This document shows positions 1 to 11,700 of a DNA stretch of 64,000 bases, piece by piece. The notes under the pieces were generated by a model. It searched no databases. It was not told the DNA's origin and saw only the letters and a program-made list of their open reading frames with translations. The stretch is from Sebastes aleutianus (Eukaryota > Chordata > Actinopteri > Perciformes > Sebastidae). The position numbers and the translations under genes were made by a program. How positions within the stretch are numbered: the first letter of the stretch is position 1; the number at the start of each line of letters is the position of its first letter. The stretch covers positions 10,567,591-10,631,590 of the forward strand of contig CAKAKS010000067.1 of assembly GCA_916700875.1 (NCBI GenBank). The letters run 5' to 3'.

Positions 1-41
1 GCGTCTATGTGTTTGTCGTCATGTGTCTGGTGGCCACGGCG

Positions 42-73
<32 letters not shown>
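42..73. repeat. (CT)n microsatellite
   Basis: A near-perfect CT dinucleotide run with one TG interruption, inside the presumed ap1m1 intron. Confidence 0.9.
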
Positions 74-1317
74 GACCTCACTGTGTAGTGGAAGGTAATA
101 ACAAGGCGGCCAGTACCGAGGCCTCACCAGAGGCCCGCCGCCGCTCGACCCACAAATTCCTGCTCTGTCTGTCCGGCGTTCAGCTGGGAACGGGCATGGT
201 GGAGACATGGCGACATCTCCCAGAGAGGGGTCGGGTCAGCCTTAAAATGGCCTCGCTCTCATCCCTGCTAAGTGTGAGAGCACAGAACCGTTTTTGTTTT
301 TTTTTTAGCAGAAAGGTTTGTGTGAAAGTTCTTACTGCAGAGGCATGAAAGATATGTGTTTCATTTTTTTTTTGTAGCGCAGTGACAGATACCACAAGAT
401 TAAATGATATACCACAGAGTGTGTACAAGTTCTCAGCCATTGTGGTTGAATTGTGATAGAAAGGCGATTCAGATAAATGTTCATCATTTATAAACAAGAC
501 AAGTTTTTAACAGTTTTTTTTCCCACCTATCTGAGAAAAAAACATCGTGTTCAGGGCTGGACAGGACGGCAGGGTATTTTTAGAGCGTCTTCTCGAAATT
601 CAGTTCTGTGGTAACACTGGGCTGGTGAAATATCGGTTAATGGCTTGTGAAAGTTATCTTGATTATGCTGATGTGCACTTTTTTTTTTTTTTTTCCTCCC
701 CGGCCTCGAAAAATACAGTTATGTAAATTCACTTTGTGTGCCTTGAAAGCTGTTTTGTATCTGCTTCCCTCTTCTCAGTGTGACTCATACTACTACTGCT
801 TCCTCATCAGCAACACTACTCTTACTACAACTTGCAGCTCGCTAAAAACTTAAAGGTGTACTTCACTAAAAAATGTATCTTTTGAGTATCAAATACTTGC
901 TGTAGGTTTAAAAGGTGGATCTAAAAAAGTTTGTAGCTTGCTCCTTTGCAGAGGATGTTGGCACAACAGAGACTCAAGTCCAAATACTGCATCAAAATAT
1001 TCATAGAAACTTCTCAAACCTCTCGTGCTGCATAATGCTGTGTGTGTTTGATATGTCACAAACTATCCTAACTTTGCCATGACACTAATATGCTTCCGGC
1101 AGAACTATGGAGCTATAAGGAGGTGATAATAGACACAGAAGTAGTGCAGCTATGATCAGAAACAATTTCTGTGGCTGTGTCACAATTCCACCTTCTAGTG
1201 CATCATGAGTTATAAATGATATGCAACATTTTGCAGTATACTTTTTTGCAAGAATCAATATACTTTACCATTTTATACTAACAGGAAATGATACAATACG
1301 TGCGCGGTTGGATGTAA

Positions 1318-1840
1318 ATTAACAACCCAGTCTCATGGGAAAGTGTATAAATAGCACGACATTACACAGACGTGTCATTAGGACGCATTTTAGCCTTTTC
1401 ACATGTTATTTGTACGCCACACAAGAAAACTACGGTAACGTCCGCAGTTAGGTTTAGGCAACAAACCACTTAGTTAAGCTTTGGTAGAACGCCATGGTTG
1501 GGCTTAAAATAAGTGCGTGAACTAAGTAAAATATGTACGGAAACAACGTAACATAAATACGGAAAACACGTCACTAACGTAAATTGCAAAACAAAACACC
1601 TGTCTCCTGGTTGAAAGTCTTGTGTTTGTCTTGTCTTTCTCGCTTTTTATTCTACGTCACTAGCTCTGAGCGTATCATATTCACGCAAATCCATATACAT
1701 TGCATATATTGCAGTCATCACGGACTACATGGCGTGCAAATGACACGCCAAAAGCAAGAAACTTGTTTGTATTGCACGCTAAATGCCTTTTGCGCGTTAA
1801 CGTGGCATTCATACGCCTTTTCATGCGAACGGGCAACAAA
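1318..1840 (+). repeat. Interspersed repeat family R1, copy A (near full length)
   Basis: This copy starts near a CCCAGTCTCATGGG end. It runs through a core with TTAGGTTTAGG and CATGGTTGGGCTTAAAAT, then CGTAAC-rich sequence, then a segment with CTACGTCACTAGCTCTGAGCG and GTGCAAATGACACGCC. The same order appears in reverse orientation at about 24950-25945 and 28559-29012, and truncated in the same orientation at 35402-35755. No coding capacity is visible. I remember it as a frequent percomorph element but cannot name its Repbase family. Confidence 0.8.
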
Positions 1841-2112
1841 AGCAAAATGTTTTTTGAAACTATTAATATTGTTTGGTTGCCACCTCCATGTCCTTCATGC
1901 ATTGCTTTGTGGGAGAATAGTGAGTGCTTCAACAGTGCACTCAAAAATCAAGTGTCAAGTTGTTAGTATACTTAATTTAGTCACTTTTCCAGTTTGACCA
2001 CATGATGACATACTTGAAACCTGCTAAGAATGAGTAGTTTGGAAGTGGGACGTTGTTACTGAGTGCTTGTTTGGAAGTCCTGAGTTTAAACCAGTTGGCT
2101 GGGGCCTTTTTA

Positions 2113-2310
2113 TAGACGCTGTTTGCATTTTCCCTTGTGTCCGCGTGGGTTTCCTATGTGGGAATGTATTTAAATTTTGGTTTGCCCAGTAATAGACTGA
2201 CAACCTGTCCAAGGTGTATCCTGGCTCTCTCCCAGTGCATGCTGGGATGGGTGCCAGCCCGCCCTGTGACCCTGCACAGGATAAATTCAGACTATGGATG
2301 GAAAATATTA
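2113..2310 (+). mobile_element. Degraded LINE/SINE 3' module common in fish
   Basis: The segment contains CTGTTTGCATTTTCCCTTGTG, then CCGCGTGGGTTTCCT, then GACTGACAACCTGTCC and TGCTGGGATGGGTGCCAGC. That order matches the 3' module shared by many teleost retroposons as I remember it. It has lost the middle 'gtgctccggtttcctccc' part, so it is an old internal-deletion copy inside the ap1m1 intron. Confidence 0.6.
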
Positions 2311-2503
2311 AGGAATAGGTAGTTTTACCTTCTAAAAAAAGAACTATGTTGTGTTATTTCTTACACTGGAATCCAGCGACTTACATCATCATCTGCAATG
2401 ATGTGCAAACATAAAAACTGTTCACATCAAAGAATTCAGAGTTGGATAAACTGTCCCTTTTGTTTGTTCACACCAGTCATTCAGCTTTGTTTTCCCTCGA
2501 CAG

Positions 2504-2579
2504 GTGCGTTACCTGAAGATCATTGAGAAGAGTGGATATCAGGCCCTGCCGTGGGTGCGCTACATCACCCAAAATGGAG
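2504..2579 (+). CDS. ap1m1: AP-1 complex subunit mu-1, penultimate coding exon
   Basis: AP-1 mu1 is the medium subunit of the AP-1 clathrin adaptor, which sorts cargo at the trans-Golgi network and endosomes. Its C-terminal mu homology domain binds tyrosine-based YxxPhi signals. The exon is bounded by a CTCGACAG acceptor (AG at 2502-2503) and a GTAGGT donor (from 2580). It is 76 nt long, and frame 1 gives 25 codons, VRYLKIIEKSGY followed by QALPWVRYITQNG, plus one nucleotide. This is the last structural part of the mu homology domain and matches the vertebrate AP1M1 C-terminus as I know it. The paralogue AP1M2 is very similar here. The rest of the gene lies to the left of the window. Confidence 0.93.
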
Positions 2580-2990
2580 GTAGGTCATGAGTTCACTTGT
2601 GCAGAGTGCCCATATGTGCAGCTCTTAGGCAACAGTTGGGCAATGCAGTGCAATGTGGTGGGAACCAACCTTGAACTGATGCAGTTCTAAGAAATGGGGA
2701 TACAGTCTAGAACATGAGGCAATGTGGCAACGTCCTGCGAAATGTGAGAAAGTGAACTTTTTCTTTTTTTTTTTCGTCGAGCTTCCCTGATCTTCATACC
2801 GAAAATTACGAAGGTTGCACATGTTGGTCTTTTTGCTAATGTTGCCACTAATTGCCAAACATCCTCCTCTCATTTCCTTTGTGTTCCATTCATTCTGGGT
2901 GGAAAGCATCAGCTGCCTCCACTTGATTTCTCTGCGATTCTCTCTTTTTCTTTTGTCCATTTGATTAAGTCTTGTCCATTTCCTCCTCAG

Positions 2991-3013
2991 ATTACCAGCT
3001 CCGGACCCAGTAG
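2991..3013 (+). CDS. ap1m1: AP-1 complex subunit mu-1, terminal coding exon and stop
   Basis: A TTTCCTCCTCAG acceptor ends at 2990. The leftover G of the previous exon joins AT to make Asp. Then follow Tyr-Gln-Leu-Arg-Thr-Gln and a TAG stop at 3011-3013. The 'DYQLRTQ' ending is that of AP1M1; from memory AP1M2 ends in Ser, which favours ap1m1. The tiny terminal exon and its 411-nt upstream intron fit a vertebrate mu-adaptin gene. Splice phase is consistent across the junction. Confidence 0.93.
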
Positions 3014-3770
3014 GCAGCGCCTCAGCCGGCAGTAGGCAGGTGGAAATCAGAGGGGGCGGAGTGGAGCCGCTAATGCGCTATCAATGGCAGGTGTCATGAG
3101 ACCAGAGGACTGTTTTTTTGTTTAGTTTTTTTCTATTTTGTTGACGTTATATTGATTTCTGATCAATGCAAATATTAGATGGAGACTTCAGTTAGGTAAA
3201 AACTACTACTGTTAGGCTCTTAATGTGAGCAAGGCCAAGGAAAGCAGGAGTAATGTTTACACGCAACACATGTAGTGCAGAGATGAACACAATCTATCAC
3301 AATGGGTCAAAAAGAGTATGTTACAGTTCTCATTTAAAGTTACTGTGATCACCTCCACGCAGGTTAATTAACACTCTCCGGTAAGTCTGAGTAGGATATT
3401 TTTTTTTTATATATATAAAGCTGCTTTGTTCTGCCACAATTCCTATTTGTTGATTATCTGTATATATTTGTTACATGTTAATGAACTTCAGTGTTATGTG
3501 TTCGATAATTGTAAATTGAAGAGCTCTTACTTTTTTCTTTAGTATTATCCCCTCTGTGTGATGCCATTGATACGTGCCAGAGCAATACCCTCCTGCATGG
3601 CTGTTGAGCTATTCATCAGTTTGACTCCTCTGACATTCAGCTTTGCAGAAAACATGAAGTTTAAAGTCGCACGGTGAACTGAATACCAGTTGAAAATCCC
3701 CCTTTTTCCCTGTCTGTAACCACACACACATTTTAAATCATTAAATGTCTATTTAGAGAAAACTGCTCCA
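3014..3770 (+). other. ap1m1: ap1m1 3' UTR (end uncertain)
   Basis: Non-coding sequence directly after the TAG stop. The first plausible poly(A) signal I see is ATTAAA at 3740-3745, and a T/GT-rich stretch at about 3780-3800 could serve as the downstream element. No AATAAA occurs between the stop and that point. The true transcript end could be elsewhere. Confidence 0.45.
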
Positions 3771-5333
3771 TCGTCTATCTGCGTCATGTTTATTTGTGAT
3801 GTCACTGCAGTCGTCGCAGCGAGATGTCATGGCGTCATCTGCAGGCACCTGTCCCACAGAGCAGTGAGGAATGCTGAACGGAGGGGAAAACTGTGCAGAG
3901 AGAAAGACGGAGGAGGGGGTTTCCTGTATCAGGCTTGTGGTTGTAGAAAACCCTGGATGGTTCTTTTCCACCCCATCCTGGAGGTCTTCTCAAACAGTGC
4001 GACTCTTAATACCCAGGGCGGCGTGATATCATAGGCAAGTGAGCGCCAGCGCTCCGTAAACACACAGGAGAGCAGGGAAGGATGTGACTCAAGCTGCGGT
4101 CAACGGTCGCAGACACGCTAGAGAGAGAGACGTAGGATGGACCAGCACAGACTGGCTATTGTTCGTGCCAAGCCAGACTGCAGTGGTCCTGCATGAGGTC
4201 ATTCCTTAAGTTTCTCTTGTAAGTTGACTGTGATGCTCTTTAATTCATGTGAGTCACTCGGAGCAGGTGCTTAAGGCCTATGTCACCGTGCCCTGAAATG
4301 CCAGATTAGTTACTCGTCACATAATAGACTTGATTCTATCATTGGTGTTTTTCTTCTTTAAATTCCTCTTGCAAACACCTGTTTTTGTTTGAAACACCTA
4401 CAGAGCAGGTGTGTCTGGTCTGTGAACAAAATGAGTCACTTTCTAAAGAGGTCACGATCAAGTTAACCCGCCTGTAACCGAAACACATGCACGCTGCTGA
4501 AGTTATGTTCTTATCTTGAGCTCAGATCTTTTTTTTCCACCAGCAGGACATGAACATTTCTGAGATAACATCTCAAATATTAAAATAATATGCGATGATT
4601 TCAAACAGCCTTTTCCTGTCAGAATTGAGATGGTGTGAGAAAACAAGTTGGTAAATCTGCTGCATTTGGAGAAAAGCAAAGTGAGTTTATCGAGCTTTTT
4701 GCAGACCTGATCTCTGAGTGAGATCCCGCATTATGTGAGTGCCGTTAAGCATGTGAATACTTGTCCTATCCAGCAGTGATCTGAATGACAGGTATGAGAC
4801 TAGAAATAACACCTACTCAGACCAGATTCAGTTTTATCTCGTCTACATCAACCCTCTTCAGCAGTCTGGTGTTAGGAGGGCTCTGGTTCTTGATCAAAAA
4901 CAAAATTGTTTTCTTATACAGACACTTTTACTAACATGATAATTTAAGAATCTCTAACGCAAAGTCATAAAATCCCCACAGCACAGCCGTTGGTGGAGCA
5001 GACTCACTGGTCTCCCTCACTGGGGAACAGTCTCTGTGATACTTGGCAGAGCATGTGAATATAGTGTTTGGCTCGTGATGAGAAGGTTGCATTCATGAAG
5101 CAAACTCAACCTCTGGGGAGTCGGAGGGGAGACCTGACATGTACCTCATGTTGCAAGATTGCTTACAGAAGTTACAGCAAAACACGAGTATCCTCTCTTG
5201 TGTTCGCAAATATTGAACATAAACATACACTCTCTTATCTTCAGATTGACCGCAGGGTTATCATAACATGGTTCTCAAAGACACAGGTTCCTCATTTATG
5301 TTGAAACGGTGTGACATTTAAATAGTCATTTAA
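3771..5333. other. Intergenic sequence, nothing assigned
   Basis: No exon-like or transposon-like structure that I can support. Short ORFs here lack codon bias or recognisable domains. Confidence 0.6.
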
Positions 5334-6262
5334 AGCAGAAGTATTGAGATTCTTAGAGTAGCACTACGCCCATGTACATATGCACCATTACAAGTTAAAG
5401 CCCTGTAGTCAAACATTTTTATTTAAAGGAACAGTGCGTAACATTTCGGGGGATCTATTAGCAGAAAAGGAATATAATATTCATAACTATTTTCACTAGT
5501 GTATAATCACCTGAAACTAAGAATCACTGTGCTTTTGTTAGCTTAGAATGAACCTTTCGTATCTACATACAGAAGGGAGAGGGTCCTCTTCATGGAGTGC
5601 ACCATGTTGCTCCGCCATGTTTCTACAGTAGCCCAGAATGGACAAACCAAACACTGGCTCTAGAGAGAGCCTTTCACGTTTTCACGTTACCTGAAGGCCA
5701 CCGTACTTCTCCGACACGCTTTGTGGAACTGCTGTAGGAGGTGGCTCCTAAAGTAGTGTTACTATGGTAAAAATGGCCTCTGAGCGAGGATGAACGGCGT
5801 TACAACGGTTTTGCACTCTGCGGCTCACGCTACCACAGTCTTAGAAAGGGAGGAGTGAGCGGAGGGCTACTCGTTTGGCTGCAATATGCAACCACACCAC
5901 TAGATGTCGCCAAATCCTACACACTGTACCTTTAAATAAAAGTGCAGAAGTATTATCAGCAACATTTAAACTATTAAGTAAAAGCAATAATTATGCATCA
6001 GAATGACTCCTGTCAGTTTTTTATTGTTATAGCTGGTTGAGGTAGAGCAAATTTGAACTACTTTATACACAATAGTTTAACTTATAGATATGCATCATAC
6101 TGTATTTAACATCTAGACTTGTAATCTGCAACATAACTAGTAACTATAGCTGTCAAATAAGGTTAGTGAGTAAAAAAACAAATATTTGTCTCTAGCAGAA
6201 ACAGAAGTAAAGTTGTGCAAATACAGTATTTTATTGCACTTAGTTACATTCCGCCACTGTTG
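5334..6262 (-). mobile_element. hAT-like AGTGGTGGAA-family MITE, interrupted by another MITE
   Basis: The left part (about 5334-5421) and right part (about 5934-6262) belong to the common fish element whose ends read roughly AGTGGTGGAAG...CTTCCACCACT. Recognisable pieces on the right include ATAGCTGGTTGAGGTAGAGC, AACATAACTAGTAACTATAGC, AGCTGTCAAATAA and the end TTAGTTACATTCCGCCACTG. The two halves are separated by a complete AAAGGNACAGTG element, so this copy is older than that insertion. No transposase coding is present. Orientation is arbitrary. Confidence 0.65.
5425..5933 (+). mobile_element. AAAGGNACAGTGTGTA MITE, copy 1 (nested)
   Basis: The imperfect terminal inverted repeats are AAAGGAACAGTGCGTA at 5425-5440 and TACACACTGTACCTTT at 5918-5933. 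Interior landmarks include CACCATGTTGCTCCGCCATG, CACTGGCTCTAGAGAGAGC, CTGAAGGCC and CACCACTAGATGTCGCC. A second copy with the same order is at about 50962-51422. About 509 bp, non-coding. It sits inside an older hAT-like MITE. Confidence 0.85.
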
Positions 6263-7721
6263 AATTTTTTTTTACATTTTTTGTACTTGTATTGTAAACC
6301 AATTGAAAATACCCCAAAAATAGGAAATGTGAACAAGGAATAAATATAAATGATTTTTTTTTTTTGGATCATGACAATGAAATGTCCCTGCCACTTTCAA
6401 ATTCACAGAGACCGTCTTTTTTTTAAAAAAAGTCACAAGTTTATCTTTTTTATACCAGGATTTTCTCATTTTATGGTATTTATCTCTGGAATTCATCGTT
6501 ATGGTTTATATCTGTAAAAGCATCACAGCAACTTCAAGGAAATTAATGTAATCCAGTGTTGTATTAACTTCAGGGTTAAATAAGTGCATCATCTTTGCTT
6601 TAACCTGGTACTAAACCGGATGTATGAACTTCCTCCTGCCTACAGGATAACTAGGCTAACAGGTGAATGGCATAAAAGCTTCACCTTTCCCCTCGTGCAG
6701 TTATTTGGTTGCTATGCCAACAATTGTTACTGACTTTATAGCAGATGCCTCACTGTAGTTCTTGTCAATGGAAAATAACTATGGTTACTCAACAGTGTGA
6801 TGAAACAACAGGTAGAGGTCCGACAGCGTGGCAGTGTCGACTTCAAACACAGGTGTGCCACGAGGAACCCCGTGTTTATCTACACGGAATCCCGGCGCCT
6901 AGCAACCGAGGGAAATCCTCTCGTGTCACATCGGTACTCTGATCCCTGCGTGACGTCAAGAAGACAGGTCGTTCCCTTCTCAGGCACGCAAGGTGCCCCT
7001 CTAATCTCCTGGGTGAAGCCTCTCACTCTCAGTTGTGAAATACAAATAGTTGGTGAGTCACTTTGAGACAGTAACTGGAGAAAAGGTATTCCACTATGTG
7101 AGGGACTTCCTCCCGCAGAAACCTGAAATAGTTGTTACACTGGTTGAAAAACACCAGGAGCTCGGTGTGTGGTCCGCGCTGGCTTTACAGCAGGGTATTC
7201 CTCGAGTGTGGGGAAATTTCCATCCCCCTGTATGAGACTGTAGAACAATATTGGTGTAAAGAGTATATAGCTGAGTGTTCAACCCAGCTGGACCTTGAGA
7301 CGCTGTTGCAATCTCTCAATGTCTCCAGCCCACACATCGCTGACGGAGACAGCCCACTGCAGTACGTGACAGTAGCTCATCAGAGCCTTCACATTGGGTC
7401 AGTTCCTTGTAGTGTCACAGGATCAAAGTGCACATCAGGGTAAACATTTGGCACCGTTGCTATATTTACTTCCCATTAAGAGATCTCATGTAACAAGTGT
7501 TTTGTTATGTCTTTGCCTTGGAAACTGACTCATCAGCAGTGGAGTCCAAAGTCTGAAAGATCAGCAAGTACAGTAAAGCACGTACAACCTTATTATCAAC
7601 CTCATTTCATAACACACAGACCATATTATTATGGACTACCAGAGCAGTGGATCCCAAGATGTGGGTCGGACCCCCCAAGTGGTCCCAAGATGAATGAGAG
7701 GGGTCAGCACATGATTCAAGG
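6263..7721. other. Intergenic sequence with short overlapping open frames, no gene supported
   Basis: T-rich runs occur at about 6265-6290 and 6354-6430. Between 6740 and 7445 several plus-strand frames of 60-100 codons overlap one another in different phases. None carries a domain I recognise, and no convincing splice sites join them, so I treat them as chance or decayed repeat sequence. Confidence 0.5.
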
Positions 7722-8141
7722 AATAGTTAGACATTTTGGGGAAATACGCTTATTTGCTTTCTTACAGAGTAAGATTAGATGATCACTCTCATGTCTTGTG
7801 GTATTGAAACCAGTTAGCGTAGCTTAGCATAAAGACTGGAAACTGGGGGAAACTGCTAGCCTGGCTTTGTCCAAAGGTCACAAAATCTGCCTACCAGTTC
7901 CTCCAAAAGCTCAGTAATTAACACCTTGTATCTTAATTTGATCTATACAAAAACTGGATTGTAAAAAAAGAATTCAACAATCCATTATGTCCCAGACTGT
8001 TTCTTGGATTCTCTGCTCTCCCCGTTCCAGTCTTTGTTGGCTCCGGCTATATTTACTGTGTAAACATGAAAGTGGTAGCCATCTTTTCATCTAACTCTCG
8101 GCAAAAAAGCGAATTAGCACATTTTCCAAAACATCAAACTA
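7722..8141. mobile_element. MITE with ~65-bp inverted ends (R2), full copy
   Basis: The left end carries GACATTTTGGGGAAATACGC, TTATTTGCTTTCTTA and TTAGATGATCACTCTCATG. The right end is its approximate reverse complement: CATGAAAGTGGTAGCCATC, then TCATCTAACTCTCGGC and ATTTTCCAAAACATC. The interior has TAGCATAAAGACTGGAAAC, GCTAGCCTGGCTTTGTCC and CTACCAGTTCCTCCAAAAGC, which I remember as a frequent percomorph repeat. End-only fragments recur at about 52843-52930 and 59048-59112. No coding capacity. Confidence 0.75.
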
Positions 8142-8535
8142 CTTACTACTTACTATAAATTGTTAAAGAAAATAGTTTATACTTACTTCCCTCATATTTA
8201 GATTGTTTCTTGTGGCATACTGGAAAATTCTACTTCTACAGGCCTCTAAAAAATCTTCAAATAAGACAAACCCGAGAAAAATCACTGTTTTTGAACTGCT
8301 CACAACTCATGGCAACACTAAGGCCTTGGTTATGTTTTCTGTATGACGAGGAAATGTTTTGATGTTTTATACTCCGTGCGGGTTTTCCTCGCGGCAAACT
8401 GATATTCCTCACTTCTACCACCCGCAACTCCTCAAAGTTCTCTATTTTCTCAGGCCGTCCACATAGTTGGAAAATGTCGAATGTGCACAGACAGGCGAAA
8501 ACCTGCCACACGGGACGTGTCTGATGGGGTGATGT

Positions 8536-8627
8536 CACTTAAGCTGGGGACACACCAACCCGACATCAGAGAGCTAGCGGCGTTGCATCGCCTCATGTTG
8601 CCTTTGTTTTGGCCGACAAGTTGCACC
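8536..8627 (+). mobile_element. Fragment of MITE family R3
   Basis: Contains GCTGGGGACACACCAACCCG, ACATCAGAGAGCTAGCGGCG and TTGCATCGCCTCATG. It matches the reverse complement of the right part of the longer copy at 39585-40112 and the fragment at 58806-58985. It ends abruptly where the next element starts. Confidence 0.65.
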
Positions 8628-8975
8628 CGAAACTAATGATTTTATTTTCATTATCGATTAGTCTTGATTAATTGTTTGGTCAATAAAATGGCAGAAAATA
8701 GTAAAATAAAAAAGTCCATCAAAATATCCCAGAGTCCAACGTAGGTGTCTCCAAATTGATTGTTTTGTCCGTCCAACAGTCCCAAACCCAAAGATATTCA
8801 GTTTACTGTCACATAAAACAGAGAAATGCAGAAAACCCTTACAACTGGGAAGCTGGAACTATAAAATGTATGACCTTCGCTTTAAAAAATACTTGAAAGA
8901 TTAATCAGTTAGAAAAATATATATTATTTTTGTTAATTGACTAATCCATTAATCAGCTAATCAATTCAACTCTAT
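8628..8975 (+). mobile_element. hAT-like MITE of the 'ATTATCGATTA' type
   Basis: It begins with TAATGATTTTATTTTCATTATCGATTAG. It continues with TGTTTGGTCAATAAAATGGC, GTCCGTCCAACAGTCCCAAACCC and AAAGATATTCAGTTTACTGTC, and ends in ATTAATCAGCTAATCAATTC. This order matches a very abundant teleost MITE that I recognise. The ends are rich in ATTAATC, giving rough inverted termini. It directly abuts the R3 fragment on its left. Confidence 0.75.
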
Positions 8976-11106
8976 TTTAAGGAGACACAAACCAAAAAGG
9001 TTGCTACATGGTAGAGAAACCTTTTATCAAACACAGCTTAAAACTACTTCATGAATCACTCATAGATATGTTTAGAAACTGAGACTGCAACCTCAGACGT
9101 TACTAATATACAGTATGTATAACAGAGTCGCTTCACTGACAATAACTGGAAGTCTGACTTCATTTTTCATTCAGCCTGACTCTCAGACTTCTGGTTTTTA
9201 TATTCCTGGAAAACTACCCTGGATACTGTTATGGCATCCAAAACAAAAAAAGGCACTCAGCGCTCACTGTCAGTAGAGCTGTGTTTGTTTTGTCAGTTAG
9301 TAAATGTGTCCTCCTTTTACACTTATCCAAACTGAATGTCAGTATAAGAGGCATTGCTTTCTAAAAATCCCCCTCGGTCGTTCTTTAGCTCTCTATATTT
9401 ACATGTTTGTATTTCCTCTATGCTGTGGAGATACAGTGCCACGACATGCCCTGCGCTGCTGAGGGATTATGTGAAAATGACATATCTATAATGACGGTTC
9501 TGTACAACCTGAGGCAGCATCTACAGGGCAGTTTGAATCATGTTTCCTTTGACAACCGTCTGTAATAGCACTGGTCTTGAAAAGTTAACAACCCCCCACT
9601 AAACAAATAGACTATACATGTGTCCGGCTTGTATGAGAAGGATGTTGTCTTGTAAAAAAAAGATGTCTTCCTTTATCAAATACATAAAAAGAGTAGAAGC
9701 ACCTATGTGTTCACACAGCACTGGGCATCGTTTATGTTTTATCACGAAGGAGGAAGTCTTTCACTCTTCTCAGTCACCGAACAAAAAACCCTCAAAATAA
9801 ATGTTGCTTCAGGCAGAATGCTGATTGAGAAGTCTTTTCTTGTAGCACAATAGAGGGTGAAATCCTTGTCTGTCCTTTTTGAGAAAGCACAGGACACCTG
9901 GCTGTTAGATGTAAGTTCAAAGGCCTGTAGGAGCTTTCAGTAACCTTCTGTTCTTCCTTTATATGCGGAGAAAGACAAGTGCACAGTGGGCACAAAGACA
10001 CCTTGCACTAATGACAATTGCAGACCTTCGGCAGCACCGCAGAGGGCAAAACCTCTACTCCCTGTCCTTCAAAATTGCTTTTTTAACCAGCTACAAATGT
10101 ACATCTGGATATTATCTGGAAAGCAACAGCTGTAATAAACGTTGACGCGCTCATCAGAAACCCCCTAATTCACTTTGATTGTCCACCAGAGCGCCTTTTG
10201 GTTTCGCTCCCTGCTACTGAAAATATTTGTGTTCTGCCGTCTCTCGCTCCTCTGGACATTTGATAGGCCTTGGACGCCGTCCGACATACTTTCTGCTGTC
10301 TTAATGCCGGGCCTGTAGCACCAAATGATATTTTAGCACAAGTGCATGGCAACAGCAAAACAAAGAGGCACAAGATGAATTCTTTGGCCGACCACTTTTT
10401 GAATTACTGATCATGTAAAAACCCGCTGTGGCTCCCAGATTGCAAACATCAGTCCTTGGAGCCTGCATGCAAACCAGCCCTCTAAATAGGCTTGTCTATT
10501 TCTGTTGGGCTGTGGGGGGAAACATGTGTTTGACATCAGTGTCACTTGCTGTAGACGTTTTGCAGCGGGGCTTCATTGTCCCCTTACAGAAACTCCACTT
10601 TAAATTAACGGGTGACAATGGCTGATTTCAAAGAGTAATTACAGTCCGATCGATGAGCTCATGTTTGAGGACAGCCCTGCTTACTGGGGTTAAATGGGTT
10701 TTTGGATCCAACATTATGTCTCATTTTGAATCTGCTGTTTATACAACCTCTTTGAAAAGGGCTCTGGATAGACAGCAGCAGAGTAAACACACGCACAAAG
10801 TACAGCGTGTACCGCGCCACAACAAACTCTCCAAGACTATCAAGCCATGTTCAACATGCTCAGCATCAAAGGGCATAGTCATAAGCAACTTTGAATTACT
10901 GAATTACTCAGAAACCTGATGCGCAGTGACAGGTCGGGCGGGCGAAAGTGAATGAGCAGATCCGTCCTGCCATAACAACTACTGTCGAGGAGCTCATAAT
11001 CCAAACACTCAACAGGCAAATTGCTCCAGCTGTGCTACTGATGACCCAGCAGCTCCTAGGTGATGATATGTGGATATGTAACAGCTACAAATGTGTGTTT
11101 CAGCCA
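8976..11106. other. Intergenic sequence, nothing assigned
   Basis: Mixed-composition single-copy-looking DNA with short, unsupported ORFs and no repeats that I can match inside the window. Confidence 0.55.
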
Positions 11107-11700
11107 TAAACTGTATAACAAGTGGACATAGTCATCGTGACGTCACCCATTGGTTTGTAGACTGCCGTTTTGAAGCCTCGAGTTTGGCATTTTGATTGTC
11201 ACCATCTTGTTGTTTTGCAACCAGACGTGACACAAGAGGGTGGAGCCAATTGATGGCTGAATAAGACGTTTTCAGGTGACCAAAAAGATTATAATTAACT
11301 TTCATGAAATGAAAAAACACTATGAAAGGGTTAAAGTTCTATGATGAAAACACAGACAACGTCAATCATAAAGTAGCCACACCCTAAAGCATACCCTGCT
11401 TTATGGTCTATTTGATTCTAAATGGGACCATAATTTACTAAATGAACATCATGCTGTATTGAAGAAGACTTGAAACTAGCAATTGAGATCATAAACTTAT
11501 GTTTACAATGTTTACTGAGGTAATAAATCAAGTGAGAAGTAGGGTCATTTTCCCATAGACTTCTATACATTCAGACTTCTTTTTGCAACCAGAGGAGTCG
11601 CCCCCTGCTGGCTATTAGAAAGAATAATAGGTTTAAGACACTTCCACATTGGCTTCACTTCTCAGACCCGGATGTAGTCTACTGGTTTCAGCTAATAAAT
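11107..11700 (+). mobile_element. Fish interspersed repeat with GTCATCGTGACGTCACCCAT start
   Basis: The segment starts near CATAGTCATCGTGACGTCAC. It contains CATTGGTTTGTAGACTGCCG, TTTTGAAGCCTCGAGTTTGG, CACAAGAGGGTGGAGCCAA, CTTTATGGTCTATTTG and a 3' part with CCCATAGACTTCTATACATT, GCCCCCTGCTGGC and TTGGCTTCACTTCTCAGACC. I recognise this as a widespread percomorph SINE/MITE-like repeat. No coding potential. Confidence 0.7.

Larger units (their letters stand above)
1..2503 (+). other. ap1m1: ap1m1 intron (partial) upstream of the penultimate coding exon
   Basis: This stretch lies 5' of the first recognisable ap1m1 exon and ends in a polypyrimidine tract and CAG acceptor at about 2490-2503. I found no segment encoding the preceding part of the mu homology domain, so it is most simply one long intron that begins outside the window. 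It holds a CT microsatellite near the left end, a GC-rich patch at about 100-260 that I cannot assign, a ~520-bp interspersed repeat (1318-1840) and a fish LINE/SINE 3' module (about 2113-2310). The open frames inside it look like chance. Confidence 0.7.

Noticed and set aside
100..260. GC-rich patch in the ap1m1 intron as a possible exon
   Set aside because: Its translation does not fit the mu homology domain in any frame and no acceptor/donor pair frames it.
1450..1470. TTAGG-like hexamers suggesting interstitial telomere sequence
   Set aside because: Only one or two imperfect units, always in the same context of the R1/R6 repeat core; not a telomere array.
6745..7443. Cluster of overlapping 60-103-codon frames that might be exons
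   Set aside because: The frames change phase without splice-site consensus between them, and the translations match nothing I know.
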